From Acorus gramineus (Eukaryota > Streptophyta > Magnoliopsida > Acorales > Acoraceae), in assembly GCA_030737835.1 (NCBI GenBank), contig CM060848.1, positions 6,742,568 to 6,806,567 on the forward strand: a stretch of DNA of 64,000 nucleotides, read 5' to 3'. Shown here piece after piece: positions 33,551 to 46,200 of this stretch. The notes below the pieces were generated by a model. The model was given only the letters and a program-made list of their open reading frames with translations, searched no databases and had not been told where the DNA came from. The position numbers and the translations under genes are program-made. The stretch's first letter is position 1, and each line of letters opens with the position of its first letter.

Positions 33551-36014
33551 TTTTATTTTTTTTTACTCTAAATATAATCATAGAGGGATGTAGTTAACAT
33601 AAACACCCAAACCAAGCATGTAGCCCAATACACGAAAGCATACACAAATACACATATATCTCTATATCCCTCTCTGTGTATCCACAAACCAGTAAAATCA
33701 AATGCAAAACTGATTACATCACAAAAGAGAACTCAATATAAACGCCATTAAACAGTCAATCTATCCCCAAACAGAGTCCGGACTTTCATTGATGACCGAA
33801 GCCAAATCGTATGCATGGTGAGTTGCCTTGATTAATCAGACAGTTGGTTTCGGGTGATTAGGAAGGGATTTAATCTCTCTACAAGAGTTTTTTTTTACAT
33901 CTCTTATTAGCTTAACAGTACACTAGGCTCCTTTTTTTATTCAACATAATCATGCCACTTGACAACTGAACTGGTCGCAAGAAAATATGCTAAATATTTA
34001 ATAAAAATTACCCGTTTATCACCATTCTACATTAATCAAGCAATATTTTTTTTGCCATACCGTGATATTTGTATATTTCTATTACCTGAACCATCACAAT
34101 TTCAAGTATTTTAGATTTTATTAATTTACTGCAACATAGCATCATTAACATAAAAAATTTAGATTCACAAACAAAATATTTAAAATCAAAATATATGTGA
34201 AAAATAAATAACATATAAAAATGATGTGATTTTTTTATATTGGAAAACAACGAAGAAAGAAAATTGAGAACTTTGTGAAGATTTAGGATTTATCATTACA
34301 TGGAAATGGCATACATTGCTTTCTGTCTTATCCCAGGGTTACATAAATTATTCTCAGTTAACCACCTTTTTCTGAGGCATCCAAACGCGTTCGACATTAC
34401 TTATTCAAAAAAGTAGCATATAATTGATTTTTTACACCTAAACAAATGCAATGTCCATCGATGAATGATCAAAGGGTGCCATTGGAAGGGGTGCATTGTG
34501 TGGTAGACGATCTGGACCACACAATCATGTGAAAATGGTGGTCCACCAATCGGACAGTTACTGTTACTCCCCATTCATGAAAGGGTGTGTCTTTTGCACC
34601 AGAAGGCAATATTTTGCCCACAAAAGGGTCCTAGATTCAAAATTGATAGCACAATATCAACTCATTCTCTTATCTTTTCTATTACAAGTTAGCATCATCA
34701 GTTCTTGAAACAAAGAAAGTTCTAAGAGGTTGAAACAGAGAGTACACACTCTGTTTTCAACACCAGTGAAGGCTTTATTGTATCCTGAAGGCTGTATTTC
34801 CTCATTCCCTTGTGTACTCGCGGTTCTTATCAGAACAGAAAAAGTCTGTCTAAAAGCATTCAACTCCGTTGATTCTTGAAACAATTGTACTGGTTCTATC
34901 TTCTTCCGTTGTCCCGATTTCTAGCAATAGTCAACTAAAAACCACATATAATTCATCTTGATATTCTAGCATTAATTTTCTTTTAATAAGTTCAAAACAA
35001 TAAAAAAGACCAGAGTTGTTTTTTTCTTTTATTTATTCCCTTGCTTAAAAAAATCAAGGTTTATTTAAAAAATCTAAACACTAATTCATCAACAAATGAA
35101 GTTGGACTTGGACATCTTACAAGAATATATTTTTTGCAGGACAGGAACTAGAAATTCAAGCAAGCAATGGATGATCCGTTAGAACATGGAATATAAGAGG
35201 AAAACGCTTTGAAATATAGAGTTGATCTCTGCATATTGAGCTACCTTATTTATGATCATTATTGAAGAATGATGAAATCTATCATAGTTGATTGACAGAA
35301 AAACCCTAATTTTTTTTTAAAAGGAGGCATGAAAAGAAGGTGAGAGGGAGAACGGTTCATGATTGATATAAAAAGAGGAAGAGATTAATGTGATTATTAT
35401 GTTTAATTATGATAACATCATAAAAATATTATGTTAAAAATATTTTTGTCATTTTTACTTATTGGTTAGAAACTAACTCTAGATAATTTGATTTTAGTTA
35501 AAGAATATGATAAAGAGACATATTTTTTCATTAAGAAATATTCTAATGGTATAAAATGAATTTTGCTATTTGTGATGATATAAAAATAGAAACATGTTTT
35601 TGGTATATATGCCAAAAAACCAAAATTCCATTATAAATTTTCTAAATTTCCATTGTAATGAACTTACTGTCAAATATTGTAAGGGATCTCTAAGAATCTT
35701 GATTAGATAATTCAAGATCCTAATGCCCAAAACCACAGTTTAATTAAATATTACAAGCATGTAATCTTTTCATCCGTAGCATAATAAAAACCAACAAAAA
35801 TCTCTCACGATCATCTATGAAAGATCCTAAATTAACTGACCCTAAATTAATGGAGAGAATTTGTTAAATTTTACAATTTAGGCATTCAACGAAGTCATTA
35901 AGCCCCTGTATATTTTGAACACATGCAATAAAATTAATTGAGAACTATACTATTGAATATATATTGCAATTAATGCACATTAAATTGAATTGATCCTTCA
36001 CAAGTCACAAGACC
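33551..36014. other. 3' flank of copy 2, duplicated block, promoter flank of copy 3
   Basis: 33560-34440 is the shared distal 3' flank (CAAGCATGTAGCCCAATACACG; GAGAACTTTGTGAAGATTTAGG, repeated near 41415, 43445 and 61200). 34460-34920 repeats 15880-16320. 35145-35215 has the unit marker AATTCAAGCAAGCAATGGATG. 35530-36014 is the promoter flank. No independent gene is seen. Confidence 0.5.
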
Positions 36015-36030
36015 CTATATATATATATTA
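36015..36030 (+). promoter_or_regulatory. TATA box of micro-MADS copy 3
   Basis: CCCTATATATATATATTATG, slightly expanded by AT repeats compared with sister copies, ending about 63 bp before the ATG at 36093. Confidence 0.5.
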
Positions 36031-36092
36031 TGAACACAAGCAAACAACGAAGTGCCTCAACAAGTCATTTGTTTTTCATTGGATTTTCTTTC

Positions 36093-36341
36093 ATGGCGCA
36101 TAACAAGGTGAACGAGGAGATCAGGTTCCAGGTCGAAAGGCAAAAAGAGCAGCTTAGGAGGCTTGAGAAGGAGATCCGTGAGATGGAGGCGAAGGCGGCA
36201 TTGATGCGGTACCTCCGCGGGGAAGGTTTGAAGGGCGCGGACTTGGGTGAAGTGGCTTCTCTTGTGGATCAGAAGTTGAGAGCCATCGCAGAGCGCAAAG
36301 AGTTTCTCAATGCCTCGTCGCATGTGGCGCCGCCAAAATAG
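36093..36341 (+). CDS. Micro-MADS copy 3: M-gamma-derived small protein lacking the MADS domain
   Basis: 82 residues: MAHNKVNEEIRFQVERQ, then EQLRRLEKEIREMEAKAA, LMRYLRGEGLKGADLGEV, DQKLRAIAERKEFL and a SHVAPPK end. LMRYL is intermediate between the parent LMRCL and the LSRYL of copies 1, 2 and 4. Start by homology; the upstream in-frame ATG at 36030 overlaps the TATA region and is unlikely to be in the transcript. The ORF is intact and the 3' flank conserved, with AATAAA near 36529. Interaction-only role inferred from architecture. Confidence 0.7.
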   Translation: MAHNKVNEEIRFQVERQKEQLRRLEKEIREMEAKAALMRYLRGEGLKGADLGEVASLVDQKLRAIAERKEFLNASSHVAPPK

Positions 36342-38195
36342 GTATATAGTCATTAATAACTCTATGTTGGTTAAGAATAAGTACTAGTATATATGTAAAT
36401 ATAATATAAGATATATTAAGAGTGTCTCGATGTATTTTCTTTATGTTTTTCTTTTCTTATTCTTCAAGTCACAATACCCTATATAAATTTGTGAAGGGGA
36501 CGTTGTGTATATATCAATCAATAAATTTCTATTTCAAATCGGTATTCTTAAACCTCAACTTTTGGTATGAGATTTTGGTTTTATATCTTTACAGTTAATT
36601 TTTACACTGATCCATGGTTAATTAAAAACCATTTAGGATGTTTCTCACTTTAAGGGACATAATCCAAACTACAAACGACTTTTACCCAAAGTTTTATATA
36701 TAATATAATAACTAAATAAATATTGCAATTTAACATAACATATGGAGATATTATGACTATATGACTATAATTAATATTGCACATTTTATTTCTATTTTTG
36801 AGTAAAATGCGTTTAGACCCCTAAAGTCTTTAAAACCTGTAGAAACATCCCCCAGGGTTCTAAAACATGCATTTACATTCCACGCTATTAGATTTCTCGT
36901 TAAGATGAAACAAAAGTACGATTTTATCATTTTAATTAAAGATTTATCATGTTTTTGCATTTTCATTAACTGTTGTGTGACTTAATTCTTACAAAAAAAA
37001 ATTGTATCCACGTGCATTTGAAAAGTTGATTCATTTATATTTTTACTCTAAATAATAGATGATGGATCTAGTTAACACAAACACCAGAGTTCTCCTAACA
37101 TATACATCCCAAACCAAGCATGTAGCCCAGTACACGAAGGCATACACAAATATACATATATCTCTATATCTCTCTGTGTGCGCAAACCAGTAAAATCAAA
37201 TGCAAATAAAATGGAACTGATTACATCACAAAAGGGAATTCAATATATGAACATCCTAACAAAAATCAATCATCATATACGCCAAATACTACTCGAACCC
37301 CATTAAACAGTCAATCTATACCCAAACAGAGTCCAGACTTTCATTAAAGACTGAAGTCAATTCGTATATAGGGCTTGTGACTTGTGATGGAAGTTTTCAT
37401 TTTCTTGCGTGCCATGAAATAAAATGATGTAGGACAGATTATGTAAATGGGACTCCAAAAGAGGTCTATCAAATAAATTACAAATCAATTGTCACGATCT
37501 CAGAATTGCACGAAATTTTACATGGTGAAATATATTGAGAAGATCTTCTGGATTAGTTGTTTTACAACTAAGAATTCTTATTTTTCAAAAATTCATTTAT
37601 TTAGGTCTTTAAATTAGATTTTACGATTTTTAGTAAGTTAGATTTGTGATATCTCAATCATAACAGATCGGAATTGCATTCTATAAATTCATATGATCAT
37701 TTAGGATCTCATAGAATCATAAAAATTAGTTTTTGAATTTTACTATTTTTAGTAATTTTTTAAGTTTATGTTATTAGTATAAATAGCTGACTTATAATCA
37801 AGGGTTTTCAGTTTTTTATCAATAATATTTCGAATTTCCTCTCTTTTGGGGTTTTCTTCCTTGTGGATTCAAGGAGCTTATGAGATCTCAATGCTGGTTG
37901 GATCTTTTTATCAGTTTTTTTAGTAAGAAATATTTAGTAAATGTGATATTTGTCATGATATAAAAATACAAAGCATGTTTTTAGAAGTTATACATGCAAA
38001 AAAACTAAAAATAAAATTTATATATTGCTAAATCATTAATATCAATTTTCTCATTTCCGTTATATTGTAATTAATTTATTACCAAATACAGTAAGGGATC
38101 TCTAAAAATCTTCATTAGATTCAAAGATCCTAATCGCCCAAACTAGAGTTTAATTATTACAAGCATGTAATCTTTTCATCCGGCGCATAAAAAAA
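36342..38195. other. 3' flank of copy 3, a small inverted MADS-start scrap, promoter flank of copy 4
   Basis: The shared 3' flank runs to about 37370, with an unshared block at about 36790-37040. At about 37375-37425 the minus strand reads TTTCATGGCACGCAAGAAAA, a MADS-type leader and start in inverted orientation, then CATCACAAGTCACAAGCCC, a piece of the promoter. 37430-37915 is anonymous. 37920-38195 is the promoter flank, interrupted by the inverted-repeat element at 38196. Confidence 0.45.
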
Positions 38196-39096
38196 GGGGA
38201 AAAATCCATATAACCCCATGTAATCTGGCCTAAATCCATATAACCCCTTGCAATTTTCATAAATCCATATAACCCCCTGTAATCACCCCTCTATATCCAT
38301 AAAGCCCCCTCCGTCTGCCTTCCGTCCGTCTTGTTAACGGGGCAGGGGGTTATATGGATTTATGACAGATTTACAAGGGGTTATATGGATTTTTCTCTTT
38401 TTTTTTATTTTCTTTACATGTGGTTTAAAAATCAAGCTGTTTAACATTTGCTTTTGAATTTTTTTCAAGATACCATTGACATTTAATTTTAATAAAAAAA
38501 AAGGGTTATTTAAATCATAAACACATTCAAGATCACTCACCAAAGAGATAGAAGTAAAAGAGAATGAATTTTGTAATAAAAAGTGTGTAACATCAACCAA
38601 CAAAATTTCAAAACTGCGAATTATATTTTTTATTAAATCTTGGGGCACCTCTTGTTTTGGTGTCATGAGCAAATTTTGTTAGGGATAAACTGTACGTGGA
38701 GGAGTAGTTTTGGGTTCTTTTTTTGAAATACAAAGAGATAAAGTATATATCTCTTTGGTGTGTGATCTTGTATGTGTTTATTATTTGAATAACTCTTTTT
38801 CTTTTATTAAAATCAAAATTGCATGGTATCTTAAAAAATAAATTCAGAAGTAATTGTTAAACAGCTCAATTTTTAAACCACATGTAAAGAAGAAAAAAAA
38901 AGGGAGAAAGATCCATATAACCTCCTGTAATCTGTCATAAATCCATATAACCCCCTGCCTCATTAACCAGACGGACGGAAGGCAGACGGAGGGTTTTATG
39001 GATGTAAAGGGATTACAGGGGGTTATATGGATTTATGAAAATTACAGGGATTATATAGATTTAGGCCAAATTACTAGGTGTTATATGGATTTTTTC
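38196..39096. mobile_element. Long inverted-repeat (hairpin) DNA element, copy B, inserted in the copy 4 promoter flank
   Basis: Ends GGGGAAAAATCCATATAACC and GTTATATGGATTTTTTC. The two arms, about 38196-38600 and 38690-39096, are inverted copies almost to the centre: CTTTACATGTGGTTTAAAAA on the left faces TTTTTAAACCACATGTAAAG on the right. A transcript across it would form a hairpin with arms of about 400 bp. It sits in an A-run between the CGGCGCATAA block and the CAACAAAAATCTCTCAC block; these are adjacent in sister units (10820-10860, 31300-31335), so the empty site is known. No transposase. Confidence 0.7.
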
Positions 39097-39341
39097 AAAA
39101 AAAAAAAAAAAACAACAAAAATCTCTCACAATCATCAATGAAAGATCCTTAATTAATTGACCCAAAAATATTTGAGAGTGAAATTGTTAAATTTAGCAAT
39201 TAAGGCATTCAAGGAAGTCATTAAGCCCCTATGTATTTTGAACACACGGAATAAAATCAATTCAGAATATATACAATTAAATATATTTTGCAATTAATGC
39301 ACATTGAATTGAATTGATCCTTCACAACTCACAAGCCCCCA
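39097..39341 (+). promoter_or_regulatory. Remaining proximal promoter of micro-MADS copy 4
   Basis: Shared sequence from CAACAAAAATCTCTCACAAT to the TATA region; about 315 bp separate the inserted hairpin element from the ATG. Confidence 0.45.
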
Positions 39342-39348
39342 TATATTA
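39342..39348 (+). promoter_or_regulatory. TATA box of micro-MADS copy 4
   Basis: CCCCCATATATTATGAACAC; one base differs from the sister CCCCTATATATTATG, shortening the box. Confidence 0.45.
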
Positions 39349-39410
39349 TGAACACAAGCATTCAACGGAGAGCCTCAACAAGTCATTTGTTTTTCATTGG
39401 GTTTTCTTTC

Positions 39411-39659
39411 ATGGCGTGCAACAAGGTGAATGAGGAGATCAAGTGCCAGATCAAAAGGCAAAAAGAGCAGCTTAGGAGGCTTGAGAAGGAGATCCACGTG
39501 ATGGAGGCGAAGGTGGCGTTGAGTCGGTACCTCCGCGGGGAGGGTTTGAAGGGCACGGACTTGGGTGAAGTGGCTTCTCTTGTGGACATGAAGTTGATAG
39601 CCATCGCAGAGCGCGAAAAATTTCTCAATGCATCGTCGCACGTGGTGCCACCAAAATAG
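39411..39659 (+). CDS. Micro-MADS copy 4: M-gamma-derived small protein lacking the MADS domain
   Basis: 82 residues: MACNKVNEEIKCQIKRQ, coil EQLRRLEKEIHVMEAKVA, LSRYLRGEGLKGTDLGEV, MKLIAIAEREKFL and a SHVVPPK end. It has more private amino-acid changes (CQIKR, HVM, GTD, LIA) than copies 1-3, so it may be under weaker constraint. The ORF is intact and start and stop are conserved. The distal promoter is cut off by a 0.9-kb hairpin element and the TATA box is altered, so expression may differ from the sisters. An AT microsatellite (about 39715-39741) lies in the 3' UTR, with AATAAA near 39854. Confidence 0.65.
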   Translation: MACNKVNEEIKCQIKRQKEQLRRLEKEIHVMEAKVALSRYLRGEGLKGTDLGEVASLVDMKLIAIAEREKFLNASSHVVPPK

Positions 39660-39710
39660 GCATACAGTCATAAATAACTCTTCGAAGAATAAGTACTCGT
39701 ATATACTTAA

Positions 39711-39742
<32 letters not shown>

Positions 39743-39888
39743 AGCTAGCTATTATAAGAGTGTTTCGATGTATTTCCTTTATGTTTGTTTTTCTTACAAC
39801 TCCAAGTCACAATACCCTATATAAATTTGTGAAGGGTTGTGTACAAATCAATCAATAAAAGACAAGAAGTTTTATCAAATGTGTACGT

Positions 39889-42800
39889 GTTTTAAAAAAT
39901 CTGCTTTCAGTTAATCTTTGCACTGATCTATGGTTAATCAAAAACCATTTAGGATGTCTCCCATTTTAAGGGACAAAATCTAAACTACAAATAATTTTTG
40001 CCTACAGTTATATATATATTTTAATAATAAAAAATCAATATTGCGCATTAACATAACATGTATATATGGGAGATATTACAAAGTTTCACAACATCCCTCA
40101 AGCCTCTCAATATATCTTTATAGTTTACAGCGGTCTCCTACATATATGTCTCGAACCATGCATGTAGCACAGAGCTTCTAGATTTTATTTTATTTTATTT
40201 TATTTTTTTACTCTAAATATAACCATAGAGGGACCTAGTTAACACGAGCACCCAAACCAAGCATGTAGCCCAATACACGAAAGCATACACAAATAGGCAT
40301 ATATCTCTATATCTCTCTTTGTGTATGCGCAAACCAGTATAATCAAATGTAAAAACTGATTATATCACAAAAGAGAACTCAATATAAACATCCTAACATC
40401 TTAACAAAAATTTATCACCATCTACATCAAAATACAACTCAAATCCCATTAAACAGTCAATCGATCCCCAAACAGAGTCCGGACTTTCATTGAAGACCGA
40501 AGCCAAATCGTATGCATGGTGAGTTGCCTTTATTAATCAGACGGTTGGTTTGGGGTGATTAGGAAGGGATTTAATCTCTCTACAAGAGGTTTCTTTTGAC
40601 ATCTCTTACAATATCATGTGATAATCAATAATGCATATCTCCTTGTTATTGAAAAAAATTGTTAGCAACCATCACTTTTGGTTTTGAATAACGTTAGGTA
40701 CAATCCTTTTTTCTGTCTTAATTTCATTATACACGTGTTTTGAATTTTTTAAAAATATTACACCTCATCTAATGAGTTACATATTTTTATAAAAAATGAA
40801 ACATATAATCCAATGAATTCCATGTATACATTTATAGAAAATGTAATTTTTTTCTATCGAAGCATATATATACCTCATTAATGTGACTATATGCTCCGGA
40901 CACATATGAGTCTGGAATTTGGGTTGAAACAAAAATTATGCGTAATAGCTCTCATTGGTTTTTGATGCCCATGATCTTTTCGTAATATGAATACTTATCT
41001 AGTGCACATATAGACAAAAATGAAACACATTTATTTTGTATTTTTCATATCTTGACATATATTAGCTTAACGATACACTAGTCTAGCTCTTTTTTATTCA
41101 ACATAATCATGTCACTTAACAACCAAATTGGTCGCAAGAAAATACGCTAAATATTTAATAAAAATAACCCGTTTATCACCATTCTACATTAATCAAATAA
41201 TATTTTTTACCATACAGTGATATTTGTATATTTTTATTACCTGAACCATCACAATTTTAATTATTTCAGATTTTATTAATTTATTGCAATATAACATCAT
41301 TAACATAAAAATTTAGACTCGGAAACAAAATATTTAAAATCAAAATATATGTGAAAAATAAATAACATATAAAAATGATGCAATATTTTTATATCAGGAA
41401 ACAACGAAGAAAGAAAATTGAGAACTTTGTGAAGATTTAGGATTTATCATTACATGGAAATGGCATACATTGCTTTCTATCTGATCCCAAAAGGGGTTAC
41501 ATAAATTATTCTCAATTAACCACCTTTTTTCTGAGGCATCCAAACACAGTTCTTCATTACTTATTCGGAAAAGTAGCATATAATTGAGTTCTACACCTAT
41601 ACAAATGCACTATAAGTTTCTAGTTACTAATACAAAAGGTGGGCTTCTAGAGCCACCCCATTAAGATGGAACCCCCCAATCTCCGGCTATTGAAATTAAA
41701 CAAATAAATGCATTCCTTCGTAATGATATTAGAACATAAATCTCAGTTGAACCTTAATGCACCAACAAACTTTTTTTTTTTTAATCCTAAAACCCCATCT
41801 ATGATTATCCAATAATAAAAAATAGGCCAATCCCATCCATGCAAAATATGGCCAAATGACCCGTCTAGTTGTTGGACATTTTCAAAAGGATTGGCCATGT
41901 GATGGATGAAAAGTGGTCCTATTCTTTTAGTCTCACATCTGTTGTTTTAAAAAATCTGCTTTCAGTTAATCTTTGCACTGATCTATGGTTAATCAAAAAC
42001 CATTTAGGATGTCTCCCATTTTAAGGGACAAAATCTAAACTACAAATAATTTTTGCCTACAGTTATATATATATTTTAATAATAAAAAATCAATATTGCG
42101 CATTAACATAACATGTACATATGGGAGAATTTACAAAGTTTCACAAAATCCCTCGGCTTATATCACTATAGTTTACAGCAGTCTCCTGCATATTTGTCTC
42201 GAACCCTGCATGTAGCACAGAGCTTTTATATTTTATTTTTATTTTTATTTTTTTTTATTCTAAATATAATCATAGAGGGATGTAGTTAACATAAACACCC
42301 AAACCAAGCATGTAGCCCAATACACGAAAGCATACACAAATACACATATATCTCTGTATCTCTCTTTGTGTATGCGCAAACCAGTATAATCAAATGCAAA
42401 AACTGATTATATCACAAAAGAGAACTCAATATAAACATCCTAACAACTTAAAAAAATTTATCACCATCTACATCAAAATACTACTCAAACCCCATTAAAC
42501 AGTCAATCTATCCCCAAACAGAATCCGGACATTCATTGAAGACCGAAGCCAAATCGTATGCATGGTGAGTTGCCTTGATTAATCAGACCGTTGGTTTGTG
42601 GTGATTAGGAAGGGATTTAATCTCTCTACAAGAGTTTTTTTTATGACATCTCTTACAATATCAGGTGATAATCAATAACACAAAAAATTTTGTTACCAAC
42701 CATCACTTTTGGTTTTGAATAATGTTAGGTAAAGTCCTTTTTTGTCTTAATTTCATTGTACACATGTTTTGAATTTTTTAAAAATAGTAAACTTCATCTA

Positions 42801-43975
42801 ATGAGTTACATATTTTTATAAAAAAATGAAACATATAATCCAATGAATTCCATGTATACATTTATAGAAAATGTAAATTTTTTTTATCGAAGCATATATA
42901 TACCTCATTAATGTGACTATATGCTCCGGACACATATGGGTCTGGAATTTGGGTTGAAACAAAAATTATGCGTAATAGCTCTCATTGGTTTTTGATGCCC
43001 ATGATCTTTTCGTAATATGAATACTTATCTAGTGCACATATAGACAAAAATGAAACACATTTATTTTGTATTTTTCATATCTTGACATATATTAGCTTAA
43101 CGATACACTAGGCTTTTTTTTCAATTCAACATGATCATGTCACTTAACAACCAAAATGGTCGCAAGAAAATACGCTAAATATTTAATAAAAATAACCCGT
43201 TTATCACCATTCTACATTAATCAAATAATATTTTTTACCATACAGTGATATTTGTATATTTTTATTACCTGAACCATCACAATTTTAATTATTTCAGATT
43301 TTATTAATTTATTGCAATATAACATCATTAACATAAAAATTTAGACTCGGAAACAAAATATTTAAAATCAAAATATATGTGAAAAATAAATAACATATAA
43401 AAATGATGCAATATTTTTATATCAGGAAACAACGAAGAAAGAAAATTGAGAACTTTGTGAAGATTTAGGATTTATCATTACATGAAAATGTTATACATTG
43501 CTTTCTATCTGATCCCGAAAGGGGTTACATAAATTATTCTCAGTTAACCACTTTTTCTGAGGCATCCAAACACAGTTCTTCATTACTTATTCGGAAAAGT
43601 AGCATATAATTGAGTTCTACACCTATACAAATGCACTATAAGTTTCTAGTTACTAATACAAAAGGTGGGCTTCTAGAGCCACCCCATTAAGATGGAACCC
43701 CCCAATCTCCGGCTATTGAAATTAAACAAATAAATGCATTCCTTCGTAATGATATTAGAACATAAATCTCAGTTGAACCTTAATGCACCAACAAACTTTT
43801 TTTTTTTTAATCCTAAAACCCCATCTATGATTATCCAATAATAAAAAATAGGCCAATCCCATCCATGCAAAATATGGCCAAATGACCCGTCTAGTTGTTG
43901 GACATTTTCAAAAGGATTGGCCATGTGATGGATGAAAAGTGGTCCTATTCTTTTAGTCTCACATCTGTTGTTTAA
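39889..43975 (+). repeat. Tandem direct duplication, two units of about 2.03-2.06 kb
   Basis: GTTTTAAAAAATCTGCTTTC at 39889 restarts at 41944, and the two units run in parallel to about 41940 and 43975. Shared landmarks include CGCATTAACATAACATGT, GTGACTATATGCTCCGGACA (40882 and 42914), GTGGGCTTCTAGAGCCACCC and GATATTAGAACATAAATCTC. They look nearly identical apart from a few small indels. The unit is micro-MADS 3' flank with no coding region, so the second copy has no gene. Confidence 0.8.
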
Positions 43976-46117
43976 AAAAAGCTTTGAAGATTTATAAAAT
44001 AGACTCTTTGTATTCTCGTAAAGTCCTTTTTAGTGAACACTTGTAGATCTTAAATGTGGGGTGATGCATAGAATTGGCGCTTTGTCACTAGGAGCTGGAG
44101 CTTTTTCTTTTTGGCTAATCGGATGGTGGAGATTGTTTTGATCAGACGCAATCTAGACCATCCAATAGATGAAAATATTGATATGATTTATTTTGAAATC
44201 TCAAAGTATATTTATGATTTATCTAAATCTAATTTGAAATATGAAATTTTGAACAAATAGATGTGTAATCGCTAAAGGAAAAATGAAAAAAATTCTTAAA
44301 AGTTAGAAATACCCAAATCAACCAATTTTTAAAAATATACCAAAATAAAAAAAATCTCATTTTATAATTTTGAAAATTCAAAAGATTAATCTACCATTAT
44401 GCAATTAGATCTTTAACATGTCTCTAACCCTTATTATGTTATTTCACATATTTTAATTTTATTAAAATATTTCACTAATTTTAATTTTGTTAAATTTTTT
44501 CACACATTCTTATGTAAAACTTTTTTTACTCTAAATTATTTGTCATATGATGGATTTTGTGAGATATGTGTCATATGATTTGAGTTTTTTTTATAAATTC
44601 CCTTAAATATTGATGTTTCTTTAAAAAGTGAAAATCTACCAATGGCACCATAAAAATATGTGAATAAGAATTTATAATACAATAATATCATCCGTTGCAT
44701 TGGGGCATAGTGCAGATTTAGGGCCCGCCATGAGATCTGAAAATTTTGGTGGGGCCCCCAGTAAAAAAAATCTTGTTTAAATATAACTAAATAGATTGTC
44801 ATGACGTTGATATAATAAATGCATAAAAGATTAAATACTATGATATACTTTATATTTATTTTACATGCGGAAATTAAATATTTAAATAATGAATGAATAA
44901 ATAAATAGGGATTTTCAATATTCATCATCTAAAAATAATGAGATTTTCATGTCTAAACTTTTTAATTTTATCTTCGATAACCAGAATATGTGAATATAAT
45001 TAATAAAAAAATAAATCCAATAACAAAAAAAGAAAAAAAAAAAAAACTAAACAAAAATATATAACCATTGGATGGATGGTATTATATTTGGATGGGCTCA
45101 TATGGGTTATAAAAATAAGTGTTGTTATATAGTTTTTTTTCCAGCCATGATATAATGCTGTTCTGTTTTCATAGGTATGTTAGTTTGGCGATTGTTTAAT
45201 GGATGGCAATGGTTTTTTTATCAATTGTTTTAAGATGTTGATATAGTGAGCACTGTTTTAATTTGTGATCAGCGGTTTTATTTTATTTATATTTGATTTT
45301 TTTGGTTTGTGCATACAAATGATGTTTGTGTGTGTGACTTCCTTTTTATTTTAATCCCTGCAAAATTTGAAGTTAAATTGTTTTTGATTTGCGGTCCTAG
45401 ATGATACATATGATATTTCTGTGCACGGCTGTAAACAAAATTGTGTAAAAAGAATAATATTAGGAACAACCCGAACGAATATAACATGATAGATTGAATT
45501 GGAGTTGACCTCTTCGGGTTTGAGAGTTGGGTTGAGTTGGAATTTTGATTGGTCTCCTCCAATTCTGGGTTTGGTTTGGATTGAAGTACTCCAACTAGAC
45601 CCAACCTGTTTGGCTGCAATCCTATCCTGAACCAATGACCAACCCTACCTCTGACCGATGGATGATGTATACTCGACTCACGCATATGTATACTTGCATA
45701 AAATGATGGAGGTACAATCAACTCTGTTCATAACATTTATCCATTTAATGCACCATATTATATGTGCAACCAACCCCATCTGTGGTCCTCACCAGTTCTT
45801 TTTTTTAAACTACACTCACCCATTAAAGTTAATGATATAATGTTATAAACAGTAACACATATATTGATATACATTAATATTTTTTTTGAGTTTGATATAC
45901 TATGATAATAGAATATATTGCGGTAGGTTTACATACAATTGAAGAACTATTTTTAGGATGTAGAAATAGACTAAGTGTATCAATTAAACAATATAATAAT
46001 CAAACGAAGGAACAAAGGATGTATGGTTTCCATCTTGGCTCTATGTGTACCAGTTAATGCATTAATTATGGGTGGCAAATGAACAAATGAATTCAATCTA
46101 ATCAAAATTAAAATTCA
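43976..46117. other. Mixed duplicated flanks, no gene
   Basis: 43976-44165 repeats 15600-15800. 44165-44280 repeats 14636-14750. 44500-44700 repeats 52470-52640 and resembles MADS upstream flank. 45150-45465 repeats 8240-8560 (MADS 3' flank). Together these look like a MADS-unit shell without the gene. Longer open frames on the minus strand (44536-44928, 45287-45721) show no recognisable domains. Confidence 0.45.
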
Positions 46118-46200
46118 CACTACAAGAAAAATTCTCTTTTGTGATGAAATATTTTGCGACAGAATGAAAAACAATCACAAATAATATTATTAGCGACAGA
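46118..46200 (+). mobile_element. CACTA left end with GCGACAG sub-terminal words
   Basis: CACTACAAGAAAAATTC followed by TTTTGCGACAGAATG and TAGCGACAGAC. The GCGAC words match those of the right end at 60449 (TTTCTTGTAGTG, GCGACGG), not the GCTACGAAA type at 46918. It may be the displaced left end of the 57-60.4 kb element, but the 3-bp flanks (TCA and CAT) do not match. Confidence 0.5.

Noticed and set aside
44536-45721. 130- and 144-codon minus-strand frames
   Set aside because: AT-rich, no domain, and lying in duplicated flanks whose sister copies lack matching open frames.
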